From JAXMAR01 sp046350295 (GTDB lineage: Bacteria > Planctomycetota > Planctomycetia > Gemmatales > Gemmataceae): DNA of 64,000 nt. Position numbers and translations under genes: made by a program. The stretch is from assembly GCA_046350295.1 (NCBI GenBank), contig JAXMAR010000015.1, forward strand, positions 81,299 through 145,298, written 5' to 3'. Below the pieces are notes generated by a model. The model made no database searches, had not been told where the DNA came from, and was given only the letters and a program-made list of their open reading frames with translations. Positions 8,235 through 17,504 of the stretch are shown here, in pieces; the stretch's first letter is position 1; the number at the start of each line of letters is the position of its first letter.

Positions 8235-9736
8235 TCAATTCGGCCGCTCATCCTGGTAGAACGCGATGACCGCCCGCACGGCGCGGCGCCACTCGTCGCG
8301 GCGCCGCGCTCGCTCCGCGGCCGGCAGCTTCGGCTCGTAGCGCGTTCCGGCGGCCAGCAACTCGCGCAGCGACTCGACGCTCGGCCAGTAGCCGATGTGC
8401 AGTCCGGCCAGGAAGGCCGCTCCCAGCGCGGTCGCCTCGCTCTGTCCCGAGGCCAGGACCGGGATGCCGAGCAGGTCCGCCTGCTTGTGCAGGAACCAGG
8501 CGTTTCGCGCCATGCCGCCGTCCACCGCCAGCGCCGCGAGCGCTTGACCGGTATCCCCGGCGGCCGCTTCGATGAGGTCCGCCACCTGCAGCGCGACCCC
8601 TTCCAGGGCGGCACGCGCCCAGGTCGGCGGCCGTGGTGTTGCGGGTCAAACCGAAGAGGACGCCACGCGCGTCGGGGACCCAGTGCGGCGCCGAGGCCGA
8701 CGAAAGCGGGGACGAAGATCACCGGCTGGGACGGGTCGGACTGGGCGGCGAGGGCCTCCACCTCCGGGGCGGTGGGGATGAAGCGCATGCCGTCGCGCAG
8801 CCACTGCACCGCCGCGCCGGCGACGAAAACGCTCCCCTCCAGGACGTACTGCTTCTGTTCGGAGACCGTGGCGGCGAGGCTGGCGAGCAGGCGATGGCGC
8901 GACAGGACCGGCGCCGTCCCGGTATGCTCGAGGAAGAAGGCGCCGGTGCCGTAGGTGCACTTGGCGGCTCCGGGAGTGAAGCCGCCCTGGCCGAACAGGG
9001 CGGCCTGCTGATCGCCGGCGCAGCCGGTGATGGAAATGCCGTCGGGCAGGAACGCGAGGCCGGCGGTGGCGCCGAAGGCGGAGGCGCTTGGCTGGATGCG
9101 GGGCAGCAAACCGGCCGGGATGTGGAAGAAGCGGAGAAGATCGTCGTCCCAGGCGGCGTCGTGGATGTTGCACAAGAGCGTGCGCGAGGCGTTGCTGACA
9201 TCGGTGGCGTGAGTCGCGCCGCCGGTGAGGTTCCAGAGCAGCCAGGTGTCGATGGTCCCGGCCAGAAGCTCGCCGCGCTCGGCGGCGGCGCGAGCGCCGG
9301 GCACGTTGTCGAGCAGCCAGCGCAGCTTCGTCGCGGAGAAGTAGGGGTCGAGCAAGAGACCGGTCTTGCCGCGCAGCCAGTCCTCGCTGTCCCGATGGAG
9401 GCGGCAGAAGTCGGCAGTGCGGCGATCCTGCCAGACGAGAGCATGCGCGATCGGTTTCCCGGTGGCCCGGTCCCAGAGAACGACGGTCTCCCGCTGATTG
9501 GTGACGCCGACGGCGGCGATCTGCGCGGCGTTGACCCCCGCGCCGGCCAGGGCGGCGGGGACCACTTCACTCACCGTGCGCCAGATCTCGACGGCGTCAT
9601 GCTCGACCAGGCCGGGGGCCGGAAAGTGCTGCGTCACATCCCGGCCGGCGCTGCCGCGGCAGGCGCCCCGCTGGTCAAACACGAGGGCGCGGGTGCTGGT
9701 GGTACCCTGATCGATGGCGAGGATGAAAGTATCCAT
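8235..9736 (-). pseudogene. glpK: Glycerol kinase, frame broken near the C-terminus
   Basis: The protein starts MDTFILAIDQGTTSTRALVFD at 9736 (phosphate-1 loop of the FGGY kinase fold). It continues through VTNQRETVVLWDRATGKP, WQDRRTADFC, TGGATHATDVSNASRT and GCAGDQQAALFGQG, all standard for glycerol kinase, which makes sn-glycerol 3-phosphate from glycerol and ATP. Around 8690 the frame shifts by two missing bases (expected GAPHWVPDARGVLFGLTRNTTAADL), and around 8610 by one extra base. The last 117 residues (ADLIEAAAGDTGQALAALAV, DGGMARNAWF) are then in a new frame ending at 8235. The net length leaves a remainder of two, in line with these two events. An in-frame upstream extension runs into a palindromic repeat and is not a plausible start. 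No glpF or glpD is nearby. Confidence 0.85.
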
Positions 9737-9757
9737 GGTGTTCGCATCGTTTGGCTC

Positions 9758-9845
9758 GGCAACGCAAAAGGGGACTGTCCCTCTCGCCCTGCCAAGGAGC
9801 CTGGTATTGCGCCCAAGCGAAAGGGACAGTCCCCTTTGCGTTGCC
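9758..9845. repeat. Palindromic repeat, GGGACTGTCCC family, copy 1
   Basis: Two inverted arms of about 28 bases (9758-9786 and 9817-9845), each containing GGGGACTGTCCCT followed by TCTCGC or TTTCGC, enclose a loop of about 30 bases. The element lies between the divergent glpK and zinc-ribbon genes. Related arms occur near 23264 and 35949. Confidence 0.8.
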
Positions 9846-9996
9846 AAGCCGCATCATTTCACAAACGTGGCATATTGTTCCCCTGATTTTCGCACTTCCG
9901 CTCCGGAAATGAACTATAGTTTTGCAGGTTGTGTCGAGAAGAGCGCCCCCAATACGCCTCGCCGGCTCTGCGGCACGGGAACAGGAACTCCGACTC

Positions 9997-11016
9997 ATGT
10001 CGATGGTTTGCCCCCAATGCAAGCAGGTCTTCGAGCAGCGCCTGAGCTGCCCCGCCTGCGGCGTGCGCCTGCAGTTTCAGGTTTCTTCCTACACGCCGTC
10101 CGCCCCTGCCGCCGCCGCGGACGAGGACAACTGGCAAAAGACGCCTTGGGGCCGCATGGTCATCGGCCTGTTGCTCGCCCAGGGGCTGGCCTACTCGATC
10201 CAGCAGATGATCTCGGCCGGATTCATGGCGAGCGGCGAGCACGGACCGGTCTGGTCGACGCTGTGGGGCATCGTTCTGTTGCACGCCGTCCAGGGCATGA
10301 CGCTCATCATCGGCGGCGCCATCTGCGGCGCGGGCCAGCGCCGTGGCACGCTCTACGGCAGCCTCATCGGCCTGATCAACGGCATCATTTTCCTCTTCCT
10401 GCAGCGGCAAACCGGGGACGTCTTCACTGAAGCGGCCATCATCGGGCAACCCATTCTGCACCTGGCCTTCGGCGCCCTGGGCGGCTTGCTGGGGACGCTC
10501 ATCTGGCGGCCCACGCCGGTGTTCACGCCGCCGCCGGAGGCCGCTTCGACCTCCAACCGGCCGAAGATCAGCCTGCCCGCCTCGTTTCGCCTGTTCGACG
10601 GGCCCGTGCATTTGACGCGAGTGCTGTTCGGGATCGCGATCGTCGTCGGTGGCGTAATGTGGTCGAACGTCATCCTGGAGTTCGCGCTCAACGCCAGCCA
10701 GGGGGCGCTCGCGCTGCGGTCCCATTTGCAGGCGCAGCTCGTCAGCTGGGAAATCTCCGGCCTGGCCATCCTGTTCGGCTCCGGCCTCGCCGGCGCCTGC
10801 ACCTTCAACGGCTTCAAGCAGGGACTCTGCGTCGGCCTGGGCGCGGCGCTGTCCTACGCCGCCATGCAACTCGGCAACCCGACCACGGTCCTCGAAAAGA
10901 CCCTGCTCATGATGCTCGCCATCCTCGTCCTGTCCCTCGCCGGCGGCTGGTTCGGCGGCCAACTGCTGCCCCCGCTGAGCCCGAGCAGGCCGAAGAATCG
11001 TATCCTGACCGGCTGA
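9997..11016 (+). CDS. Zinc-ribbon multi-pass membrane protein of unknown function
   Basis: The protein of 339 residues begins MSMVCPQCKQVFEQRLSCPACG, a four-Cys zinc ribbon (CPQC and CPAC) facing the cytoplasm by inference. A low-complexity Pro/Ala linker follows, then about eight hydrophobic helices in two blocks (residues 50-150 and 210-325). The blocks look like duplicated halves split by a Pro-rich loop with PVFTPPPEAAS. Such zinc-ribbon membrane proteins are frequent in planctomycetes; their job is unknown. I chose the ATG at 9997 because it directly precedes the ribbon and follows an AGGA site; 10003 is possible. A TATAGT hexamer at 9914-9919 may be its -10 element. A strong terminator follows at 11043. 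Confidence 0.78.
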   Translation: MSMVCPQCKQVFEQRLSCPACGVRLQFQVSSYTPSAPAAAADEDNWQKTPWGRMVIGLLLAQGLAYSIQQMISAGFMASGEHGPVWSTLWGIVLLHAVQGMTLIIGGAICGAGQRRGTLYGSLIGLINGIIFLFLQRQTGDVFTEAAIIGQPILHLAFGALGGLLGTLIWRPTPVFTPPPEAASTSNRPKISLPASFRLFDGPVHLTRVLFGIAIVVGGVMWSNVILEFALNASQGALALRSHLQAQLVSWEISGLAILFGSGLAGACTFNGFKQGLCVGLGAALSYAAMQLGNPTTVLEKTLLMMLAILVLSLAGGWFGGQLLPPLSPSRPKNRILTG

Positions 11017-11042
11017 GGCTCAAGGAGCCTGACCGTAAGCGT

Positions 11043-11074
11043 GAGACGCCGCGATCTGCGGCGTCTCGCTTTTT
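11043..11074 (+). terminator. Rho-independent terminator
   Basis: A perfect 10-base-pair stem (GAGACGCCGC at 11043-11052 with GCGGCGTCTC at 11058-11067) has a GATCT loop and is followed by GCTTTTT. It lies 27 bases after the zinc-ribbon membrane gene. Confidence 0.92.
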
Positions 11075-11152
11075 GGGAATAGAAACGGGCATGGCTCGAA
11101 GAAAGTCCGAACCTTGTCCGCGTCTCGCGTGACGGATATTGTGTAGGAGAAC

Positions 11153-11235
11153 GCCGAAGTGGCGGAATGGCAGACGCGATAGACTCAAAATCTATTATCC
11201 GTAAGGGTGTGTGGGTTCGAGTCCCACCTTCGGCA
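11153..11235 (+). tRNA. tRNA-Leu (anticodon CAA)
   Basis: Acceptor GCCGAAG (11153-11159) pairs with CTTCGGC (11228-11234). The anticodon stem ATAGA/TCTAT encloses CTCAAAA with anticodon CAA. There is a long variable arm (TATCCGTAAGGGTGT), as expected for class II tRNAs. CCA is not encoded. The 3' end is duplicated at 12167-12182. Confidence 0.95.
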
Positions 11236-11239
11236 ATCA
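11224..11239 (+). repeat. Left copy of a 16-base direct repeat (tRNA-Leu 3' end)
   Basis: CCACCTTCGGCAATCA covers the 3' end of tRNA-Leu and recurs exactly at 12167-12182. This is the pattern left by tRNA-targeted site-specific integration. Confidence 0.7.
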
Positions 11240-11326
11240 GCTTGTCTTCGACTTCGCGGTATGAAACACAAAGAGCCTCGGACAGACGTCCGAGGCTCCG
11301 TTACGTTCACGCCGCCGCTCTCATGC

Positions 11327-11935
11327 TCACGCAAGCTGCTTCCGGCGTCGCCAGCCGAAGTATCCGGCGGCGGTCAACATGCCGAACAGCGCCAGGCTGG
11401 TGGGTTCGGGGACGGTGGAACGGATATAATACTGGTCGACACCGGTATCGAACGCCAGTTGCCAGTCGTTATTCTCTGCAAGTGAACCCAGATTAATCGG
11501 GGTGGCCGTCGTGTTGTTGGGGACAAGGGCGAGTGGGTTCCCGTTCAACGAATCCCCGGATATGAACGTGACGTGATCGGGCGTCGTATTGGCAAACCCC
11601 TGAATCACAAAGAGATCCGAGTTCCCCCCTGCATCGGTGAAATACCGATAAAAATAAACGTCCGAGTTCCAGTTGAGCTGGTTAGTGAACGTGAAGGAGA
11701 GAGTTTCCCCGGAAAGATTGAAAGCGCTAAAGTTGTTCGAAGCGAAGTTGCTACCGTTGATCACGGTACCGGATCCAGGGGGAGCAGCCCCCGGCGAAGT
11801 AATCGAAAAGGGCGATGCCACACTCAACGTCATACCACCGGGGCCGTCGTCGATCGAGATGATGCCCGCTTGGGCTACAGGCGCAGCCAAGCACAACAGG
11901 GCGCAGGCCAGAACCGTTCTTGCGAGTTTCTTCAC
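11327..11935 (-). CDS. PEP-CTERM sorting-domain secreted protein
   Basis: Starting from GTG at 11935, the protein has an N-terminal signal peptide (KKLARTVLACALLCLAAP, cut after AQA) and ends with a PEP-CTERM sorting tail: the VPEP motif, a hydrophobic stretch (TSLALFGMLTAAGYFG), then WRRRK. In other bacteria this tail is recognised by exosortase, which anchors or releases the protein at the envelope. The middle region is rich in Asn, Ser, Thr and Phe, with no catalytic motif I recognise. A second GTG at 11956 would add seven residues. Its base use is visibly more AT-rich than its neighbours, and it is the only gene between the two copies of the tRNA-Leu end, so it was probably acquired. No exosortase gene is in the window. 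Confidence 0.88.
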   Translation of the reverse strand: MKKLARTVLACALLCLAAPVAQAGIISIDDGPGGMTLSVASPFSITSPGAAPPGSGTVINGSNFASNNFSAFNLSGETLSFTFTNQLNWNSDVYFYRYFTDAGGNSDLFVIQGFANTTPDHVTFISGDSLNGNPLALVPNNTTATPINLGSLAENNDWQLAFDTGVDQYYIRSTVPEPTSLALFGMLTAAGYFGWRRRKQLA

Positions 11936-11939
11936 GGTG

Positions 11940-12166
11940 CATCCGCCTTTCTGCACGAGGGGTTTTCGCTGGGGATAGAGGCAGGCGGCCTTTAGTGTGC
12001 CCCATTTCTTCGGGGAAGCAAGTTACGTTTTCTCCATTTTCTCCAGTTTATCCATTTTAAGCACCGCCGGTCCCAGCCTTCCGCTTCCACGGTGACCTGC
12101 CCGACCAGAGTCTGCGCCGTGGTAACGAAAAGCTTGCGGCCAACCTCGGGCAAATCGGGTCACGAT
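11940..12166. other. Non-coding part of the tRNA-bounded segment
   Basis: AT-rich sequence with short CTCCATTTT-like repeats at about 12027-12058. It probably includes the PEP-CTERM promoter. No gene is visible. Confidence 0.4.
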
Positions 12167-12182
12167 CCACCTTCGGCAATCA
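12167..12182 (+). repeat. Right copy of the tRNA-Leu 3' end repeat
   Basis: An exact second copy of CCACCTTCGGCAATCA, not part of a tRNA. With the copy at 11224 it bounds about 940 bases containing only the PEP-CTERM gene. Confidence 0.7.
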
Positions 12183-12269
12183 CACTCCACGCCTGACGAA
12201 AATACGCTCCGCATTCCCACGCAGCAGCAGCCGCGCAGGTCCGTTCAGGCCGGCCTCTGGATAGCGCCG
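12180..12269 (-). pseudogene. C-terminal scrap of a uronate isomerase-like amidohydrolase
   Basis: The minus strand encodes about 29 residues between stops, including YPEAGLNGPARLLLRGNAER and then IFVRRGV. The segment ARLLLRGNAER(I/V)F matches the C-terminus of the intact uronate isomerase at 18336-19613. Nothing of the rest of the gene remains. Its stop codon falls inside the right tRNA-end repeat. Confidence 0.6.
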
Positions 12270-12332
12270 TCACCGTCTCATTTTTGCCTCATCCGGTTTT
12301 CGCGTGTTGTTTTCGTCGGTCGCCTCGCGCAG

Positions 12333-12711
12333 TCCCGTTACGGGTTCCTCTTCTCTGTTCGCTTGTGCAGCCAGGGAACCTCTCGATGCAGACGAGCGCA
12401 CAATTCAAGGGCGGCTTCATGGACCGGCTTCCTGGCCGCTTTCGCCCAAAGGTCGAGCTGGTTTCCGGCGGCTCCGCACTTGAAGCAGCGGAAGGCATGC
12501 TTGATGAGAATGGCGGAAAACACGCGGTTGCCGCCTTCTTCGCCATGCAGGGGGCACGGTCCCCGAACCTGGCTTCCGGCGGATCGGGCAGCCTCAAAAC
12601 CGAGTAGCCCAAGGACATCCGCCATGGAAACCGCCTCTCGAACTTTGCGAAAGTCGATGGCCGGCATGCCTTGCTGCTCACGCGAACAGAGAAGAGGAAC
12701 CCGTAACAGGA
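12333..12711. mobile_element. CHC2 zinc-finger cassette bounded by inverted repeats
   Basis: A 26-base sequence at 12337-12362 (starting GTTACGGGTTCCTC) recurs as its exact reverse complement at 12682-12707. With mismatches, the arms extend to nearly 40 bases. Almost the whole interior is the CHC2 zinc-finger gene. There is no transposase, so this would be a non-autonomous element if mobile. I did not find a clear target-site duplication. Confidence 0.6.
12338..12667 (-). CDS. Stand-alone CHC2 zinc-finger (DnaG primase-like) protein
   Basis: The protein has 109 residues. It carries the zinc ribbon found at the N-terminus of DnaG primases: C38-P-L-H41 and C61-F-K-C64, in the context VRGPCPLHGEEG and FRCFKCGAAGNQLDLW. 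The primase catalytic TOPRIM domain is absent. In DnaG this ribbon helps recognise template DNA, so a DNA-binding role linked to a mobile or replicon-derived element is a fair inference. The start MPAIDFRKVREAVSMADVL is chosen because the domain begins there; an in-frame ATG at 12730 would extend through the inverted repeat. The last eight codons and stop lie in the left inverted repeat, so the gene and the element ends evolve together. Confidence 0.8.
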   Translation of the reverse strand: MPAIDFRKVREAVSMADVLGLLGFEAARSAGSQVRGPCPLHGEEGGNRVFSAILIKHAFRCFKCGAAGNQLDLWAKAARKPVHEAALELCARLHREVPWLHKRTEKRNP

Positions 12712-12772
12712 TACCGGCAAATGACTCCACCCGGAATCCAAAACGCGCGTGTCCGCGTGTCCCGGATGAGCC

Positions 12773-15700
12773 TCATTTTTCCGTGAGTGCAATGTCAATG
12801 TCCCAGAGACGCACGGTTCCCTCGGCGCCACAGGAGGCGCACAGGCGGCCATCCGGCGAAAACGTCAAGGCGAGTGGGCTTCCTTCGTGGCCGGAGAGGA
12901 GGGCGAGGCGGCGCCCCGCGCTCCAGTTCCAGACGGCGACGTCGCCCCGGGAGAAGATGTCGGGCGCCGCGGTGGTCTTGCTCGGCGTCGCCTTGCCGCC
13001 GCCACCGGCGAGGATGGCGCCCTTGGGGGAGAAGGCCAGGCAGGCGACGCGGTCCAAACGCTCCTCGGTCCACGTCGCGACGATCTTCGCCTTGTCGAGG
13101 TCCCAGACGGAGACCACGCCCCTGGGCGCAGCATCCTTGGCGCCCTTCGAGACGGGATCCTTGGCGGCCTTTACGGCGGCGGGTTTGGACACGGGGCCGC
13201 CGCCGGCGGCGAGCCGTTGCCCGTCAGGGCTGAAAGTCGCGCATGCGAGGGAATGCGCCGCCTCGAAGGAGTGAAGCAACTTGACAGCGCCAACATGCCA
13301 GACTTCAAGCCGGTTCTCCGGCCCGGCGCAGGCGATGAGCCGGCCGTCCGGTGAGAAGACCAGCGGACCGTCCGCACTGAAGGTGGTGGGCAGGCGCGCC
13401 AGCCTTTTCTGATCGGCGACGCGCCACACCAGCACCGGGCCCCCGCTGCTCCCCGTGGCTACCAGGCTCCCATCGGCGGCCAGGGCGATTCTGGCGCCGG
13501 AGGCGGGATGGTCGGCGGAGATCTTGCATTCCTTGGCGGCTTCGCGGTCGATGACATGCAGGACGGTGGCGTCAGGGGCGGCATCGGGCTCGAGCCAGGC
13601 CTGGACTTTGCCGTTGGCGGCGACTGCCAGGGCGGCGATAATCCTGCCCTTGGCGGCGCGAGTTTCTCCGGTGTGCCCGGCGCGCGGCTCCCAGACGCGC
13701 CAGTCGGCGCCATCGTTTTCCAGGTCTTTCACTCCGCGGCGCACGTAGGCGCGGCCTACGATCAGCGTATCGGCGACGAAGGTCGCGACCGCGGCGCCCG
13801 TGGGCCGAGCGCCGTCACGCACGACGGCATACTCCATGGGCGGTTGCGCGCTCCAGATCTTGAGCTCGTACGGAGGAAGCTTGAGGCGATCAACGCTAGG
13901 CGCGGCGCCGTGGCTGAGGAGAGCCTGGTCGTCCGCGGCGAAGGCCAGCCACGGGAAGTCGCCGTGGTGAGCGGGGAGAGTAACGCGCTCGCGCCAATCC
14001 GAAACGCTCCAAAGCTTCAGCGAGCCGTCTTTTGCCGCGCCGGTCTCCAGGGTCTGATTGTCGCGCGAGAACGCCAGGGCGGTGGCGCCGCCCGGGGTTC
14101 CCTGCAGGGTCGCCTGCACGAGCCCGGAACTCGTGTCCCAGATGCGAATCCATCCCTTACCGTAACTTGCCAAGGCCAGCCATTTGCCATCGCTGGAGAG
14201 CGTTCCCTTTTCCATGAACGGTTCCTCGGAGTCTTCGAGGGAGCAGACCTTTTCGCCCGTGAGAGGATGGAACAGGCTCATGGAAGGGGGCTTGCCCGAG
14301 GCGGACTTGCGCACCAGCGCCCTGGGCAGCTTTTCGCTGTCACAGGGGAGCAGAAACAGGGCGCCGCCGAGCGCGGGGCCTCGCGCCACCTCTTCCCCCG
14401 TCCCGACGTCGCGGCACAGAATCCGCCCCTTGTCGTCCAGGTTCAGCACGTGCGGCGCATCGCGGTCCCATGCGAAGAGGTTCCCATAAGAGTCGATCTC
14501 CAGCGTGCGCAGGAGTTCGCCCTTGGCGACGTCGAACACGACAATGCCGCGCTTCCGCGCGGACGCGCTTTTCGGCAAGGTCGCCATGAAGCCCAGGAAC
14601 TTGCCGTCGCCGCTGAAGAGCAGCGGCGATAACGGAGTCATCGGTTCCGTGCAGGGGAGTCTCTGCGTCACCTTTCCAGCAGCCACGTCCCAGAGCAAGA
14701 TCGGATCATCCGGTTTGAAGGACCCGGTGGCGAGGGTCTTGCCGTCGCGACTCAGGGCGCAGTGGAGCCGGTCGGTCGGTCCGGGGAAGAGGCGGCGCTG
14801 CGGGCCCTCCTCGATCGCCCAGGTGGTGACGCCCCCATCGTCGCTGGTGATCAGCTCCTTGCCGTCCGCGGACCAGAGCATTCCTCTCGCCTTGCCGCCG
14901 GGCATGAGAAGTTGTCGCCGCTCGCGCCCGGTGGCGGCCTCCCACAAGCGGATGTCCTCGCCCCGGCTCGCCAGGATGGTCCCCTTCGGCGAGAACGCCA
15001 GGTCGCGCGCGGCGTGGCTCACGACGCTGACGAGCACGTCGCCGCTCTCGATGTCCCAGATCTTGATCGACGCGTCCAGGCCGCTCGTCGCGAGCTTTTT
15101 TCCGTCGGGACTGAAGGCGAGGGCGCTGATCTCCGCCGTGTGAGCGAGCAGACTTCGAACCTCCTTGTGCTCGACCAGGTCCCAGATCCTGGCCGTCCGC
15201 TTGTCGCAGGCCACGGCGAGCGTCTCGCCGTTCGGCGCGAACGCGGCCAGGGCGCATCCCGTCGCAGGCAATGTATGCCGCAGCTTCCTGTCCTCGACCG
15301 TCCAGAGTTGCACGCCGTCCGTCGCGCACACCGCGAGCGTTTTGCCGTCGCTGCTGAAAGTCAGGGCACGCGCCTCCACGGGGCCCAGCGGGACGGAGGC
15401 GCCCGTCATGCAGTCCTGCAAGGTCACCTCCGTCGAGCTAGCCAGCGCCAGGGTGCTCCCGTCCGGAGCAAGCGCCATCGCCCGCACGCCCCCCTTGGGT
15501 TGTTCCAGCCGGCGCCAGTCCGCCCCGGCCTCCTTGCGGAAGCGCAGCGTCAGGCCGACGCGCGGCGGCACGTAGCTGTCGAAGACCGAGCCGCTGGAGA
15601 ACGGACCGCCGAAACCACTGAAGCCGCCAAGACCCGGCCCGCCGAAGCCCCCACCGAGGCTCGGACCGCCGAAGGAGCCGCGCCCGCCGAGGGAGCCGAT

Positions 15701-17504
15701 GGGCGGCGAATCACGGCCGCCGAAGCCGGGATGCGAGAAATAGGTGAGAGTATCGAAGCCGCCGCCGCTGCTGACGGGGGAGAGAAGGGCCAGGCTCTTG
15801 CCGTCGCGGGACCCGGTCAGGCCGACGGTGTCGCTGCCGCCCGAGCCGGCCGAGCCCGGGATGTTGTCGCGGACGGCGGCGCCCGCGGCTGTACTGGGCC
15901 AGCAGGCGCCAGGTGAAGTCACGCAGATTGGGCGGACAGGCCTTGAAGTCCTGGAGCAAGTCGTCGGCGAGGTGCGGCGCCTTTTCCAGCAACGGCGTGG
16001 CACGCAATATCTGCGTCGTCAACAGCGTCTGCCGGGTCAGCTCGTACTGCTCCTGGAACTTTTTCTTCGCCCTGGCCTCCTCCTCCCGCGCCATCGCTTC
16101 GCTGCCGGCGCGCTCGCGTTCCTTCTTCTCGGCGGCGCGGGCATTCAAGGCTTCCTGCTTGGCCTTCCCTTCCGCGATCCCCTTCAGGGACGCTTCGTTC
16201 TCGGCCGACTCTTTCTGCGTCAGCGCGTCGTTGGCGTAGTTCAGCACCACGAGGAAACCGATCAGGGTGATGAAAACGACCGACGCCGCCAACGCCGCGA
16301 CGACCCTGTTGCGCTTGATCCACAGATGCGCTCGCTCGAGGCGGCCGACGGGCCGGGCCGCGATGGGTTCCCCCTTGAGCCAGCGTTCCAGGTCATCGGC
16401 GAGCGCTTCGGCGCTGCCGTAGCGGCGGTCCGGGTTCTTGTGCAGGCATTTTAGGCAGATCACTTCCAGGTCGCGGTTCACCTGCGGGTTGTGAACGCGG
16501 GGGGCGCTGGGCTCGGCTTCCACCGTCAAACGCAAGGTCTCCAGGATGTGCGCGCCGCGGAACGGCGGCCGGCCCGTCAACAGGGCGTACAGGATCGCGC
16601 CGAGGGCATAGACATCGGCCGCCGTCGACAACGCTTTCTCCCCGCGCGCCTGTTCGGGAGCCATGTATTCAGGCGTGCCGACGATGGCGCCCGACTGGGT
16701 GAGGGCGCCGTCGCCCTCGATGCGCTTGGCCAGTCCGAAATCGGTCACATGGGGCTGCCCGGCGCCGTCCAGGAGAATGTTGCCCGGCTTGAGATCGCGA
16801 TGCAGGATGCGGCGCTGATGCGCGTGATGGACCGCGCGAGCCACGGTGGCCAGCAGCCCGGCGGCCCCGCGCGGGTCGGAGCGGTAGCGCTCCAGGTTCA
16901 TCGCCAGGCTGCCGCCCGCGACAAAACGCATGGAGAAGAAGTGCTGCTGGCCGACGGCGCCCACCTCGTAGATGGGGACGATGTTCGGGTGGTCGAGTTG
17001 GGCGGCCGCTTCCGCCTCGGCGCGAAACCGCCGCACCTCGTCTTCGCCGGCGAATTGGCCGGCCAGGATCATCTTGAGGGCGACGGGCCGATCCAGGCTC
17101 ACCTGCCGGGCGCGATAGACCACTCCCATGCCGCCGCGGGCGATTTCGCCGAGCAACTCGTAATCCCCGAACGGGCCCAGCGCCGGCGGACCAACGGGCC
17201 TGGACCGCGCCGGCGCCGTCGAGCCTTTCGGAACATCCACCGTGCTCTGGGCCACCGCGGAGTCCCCGGCCGGCGGCCTGCCTGGATAATCCGTCGTCAG
17301 GGTTTGGGGCGTTGGCGGCGGCGGAGCGTGCAGCGGCCTCGCCATCCGGGACAGCTGGTCCTGGGTGGCGAAGAACGCGGAGAGCTCGCCAGCGAGGTGC
17401 GGGAACTGGGTGAGCAACTTCTGGCGGTCGGGCTTCCTGCCGGCGTCGACGGCACGGAGATAGGCGGCGATGACGACGCTGAGCGGAGTCGGTTCGGGCA
17501 TCAC
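12773..17504 (-). CDS. Membrane Ser/Thr protein kinase with C-terminal WD40 propeller(s), one frameshift
   Basis: The intended protein is about 1,576 residues. Residues 1-60 form a helical prefix (YLRAVDAGRKPDRQKLLTQF). The Hanks-type kinase at about 110-380 has GEIARGGMGVVYRA, VALKMI, HRDLKPGNILL, DFGLAK and GTPEYMAPEQ. A transmembrane helix follows at about 405-425, then a coiled-coil, a Gly-rich linker (GGFGGPGLGGFSGFGG) and a long series of WD40 blades (LAFSPDGKKLATSG, IKIWDI, LTFSPDGRLCASCG, VRLWDI). The frame changes once, near 15,885, between LRDFTWRLLAQYS and the AVRDNIPGSAG segment; the net surplus is one base. The kinase half reads 17504-15711 and the WD40 half about 15890-12773. 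It overlaps the ECF sigma gene by four bases, so the two are translationally coupled. It probably phosphorylates regulatory targets in answer to ligands bound by the propeller. Confidence 0.88.

Noticed and set aside
9781..9847. Upstream extension of glycerol kinase to 9847
   Set aside because: The extra 37 residues are translated from a palindromic repeat; the family start MDTFILAIDQGTT is at 9736.
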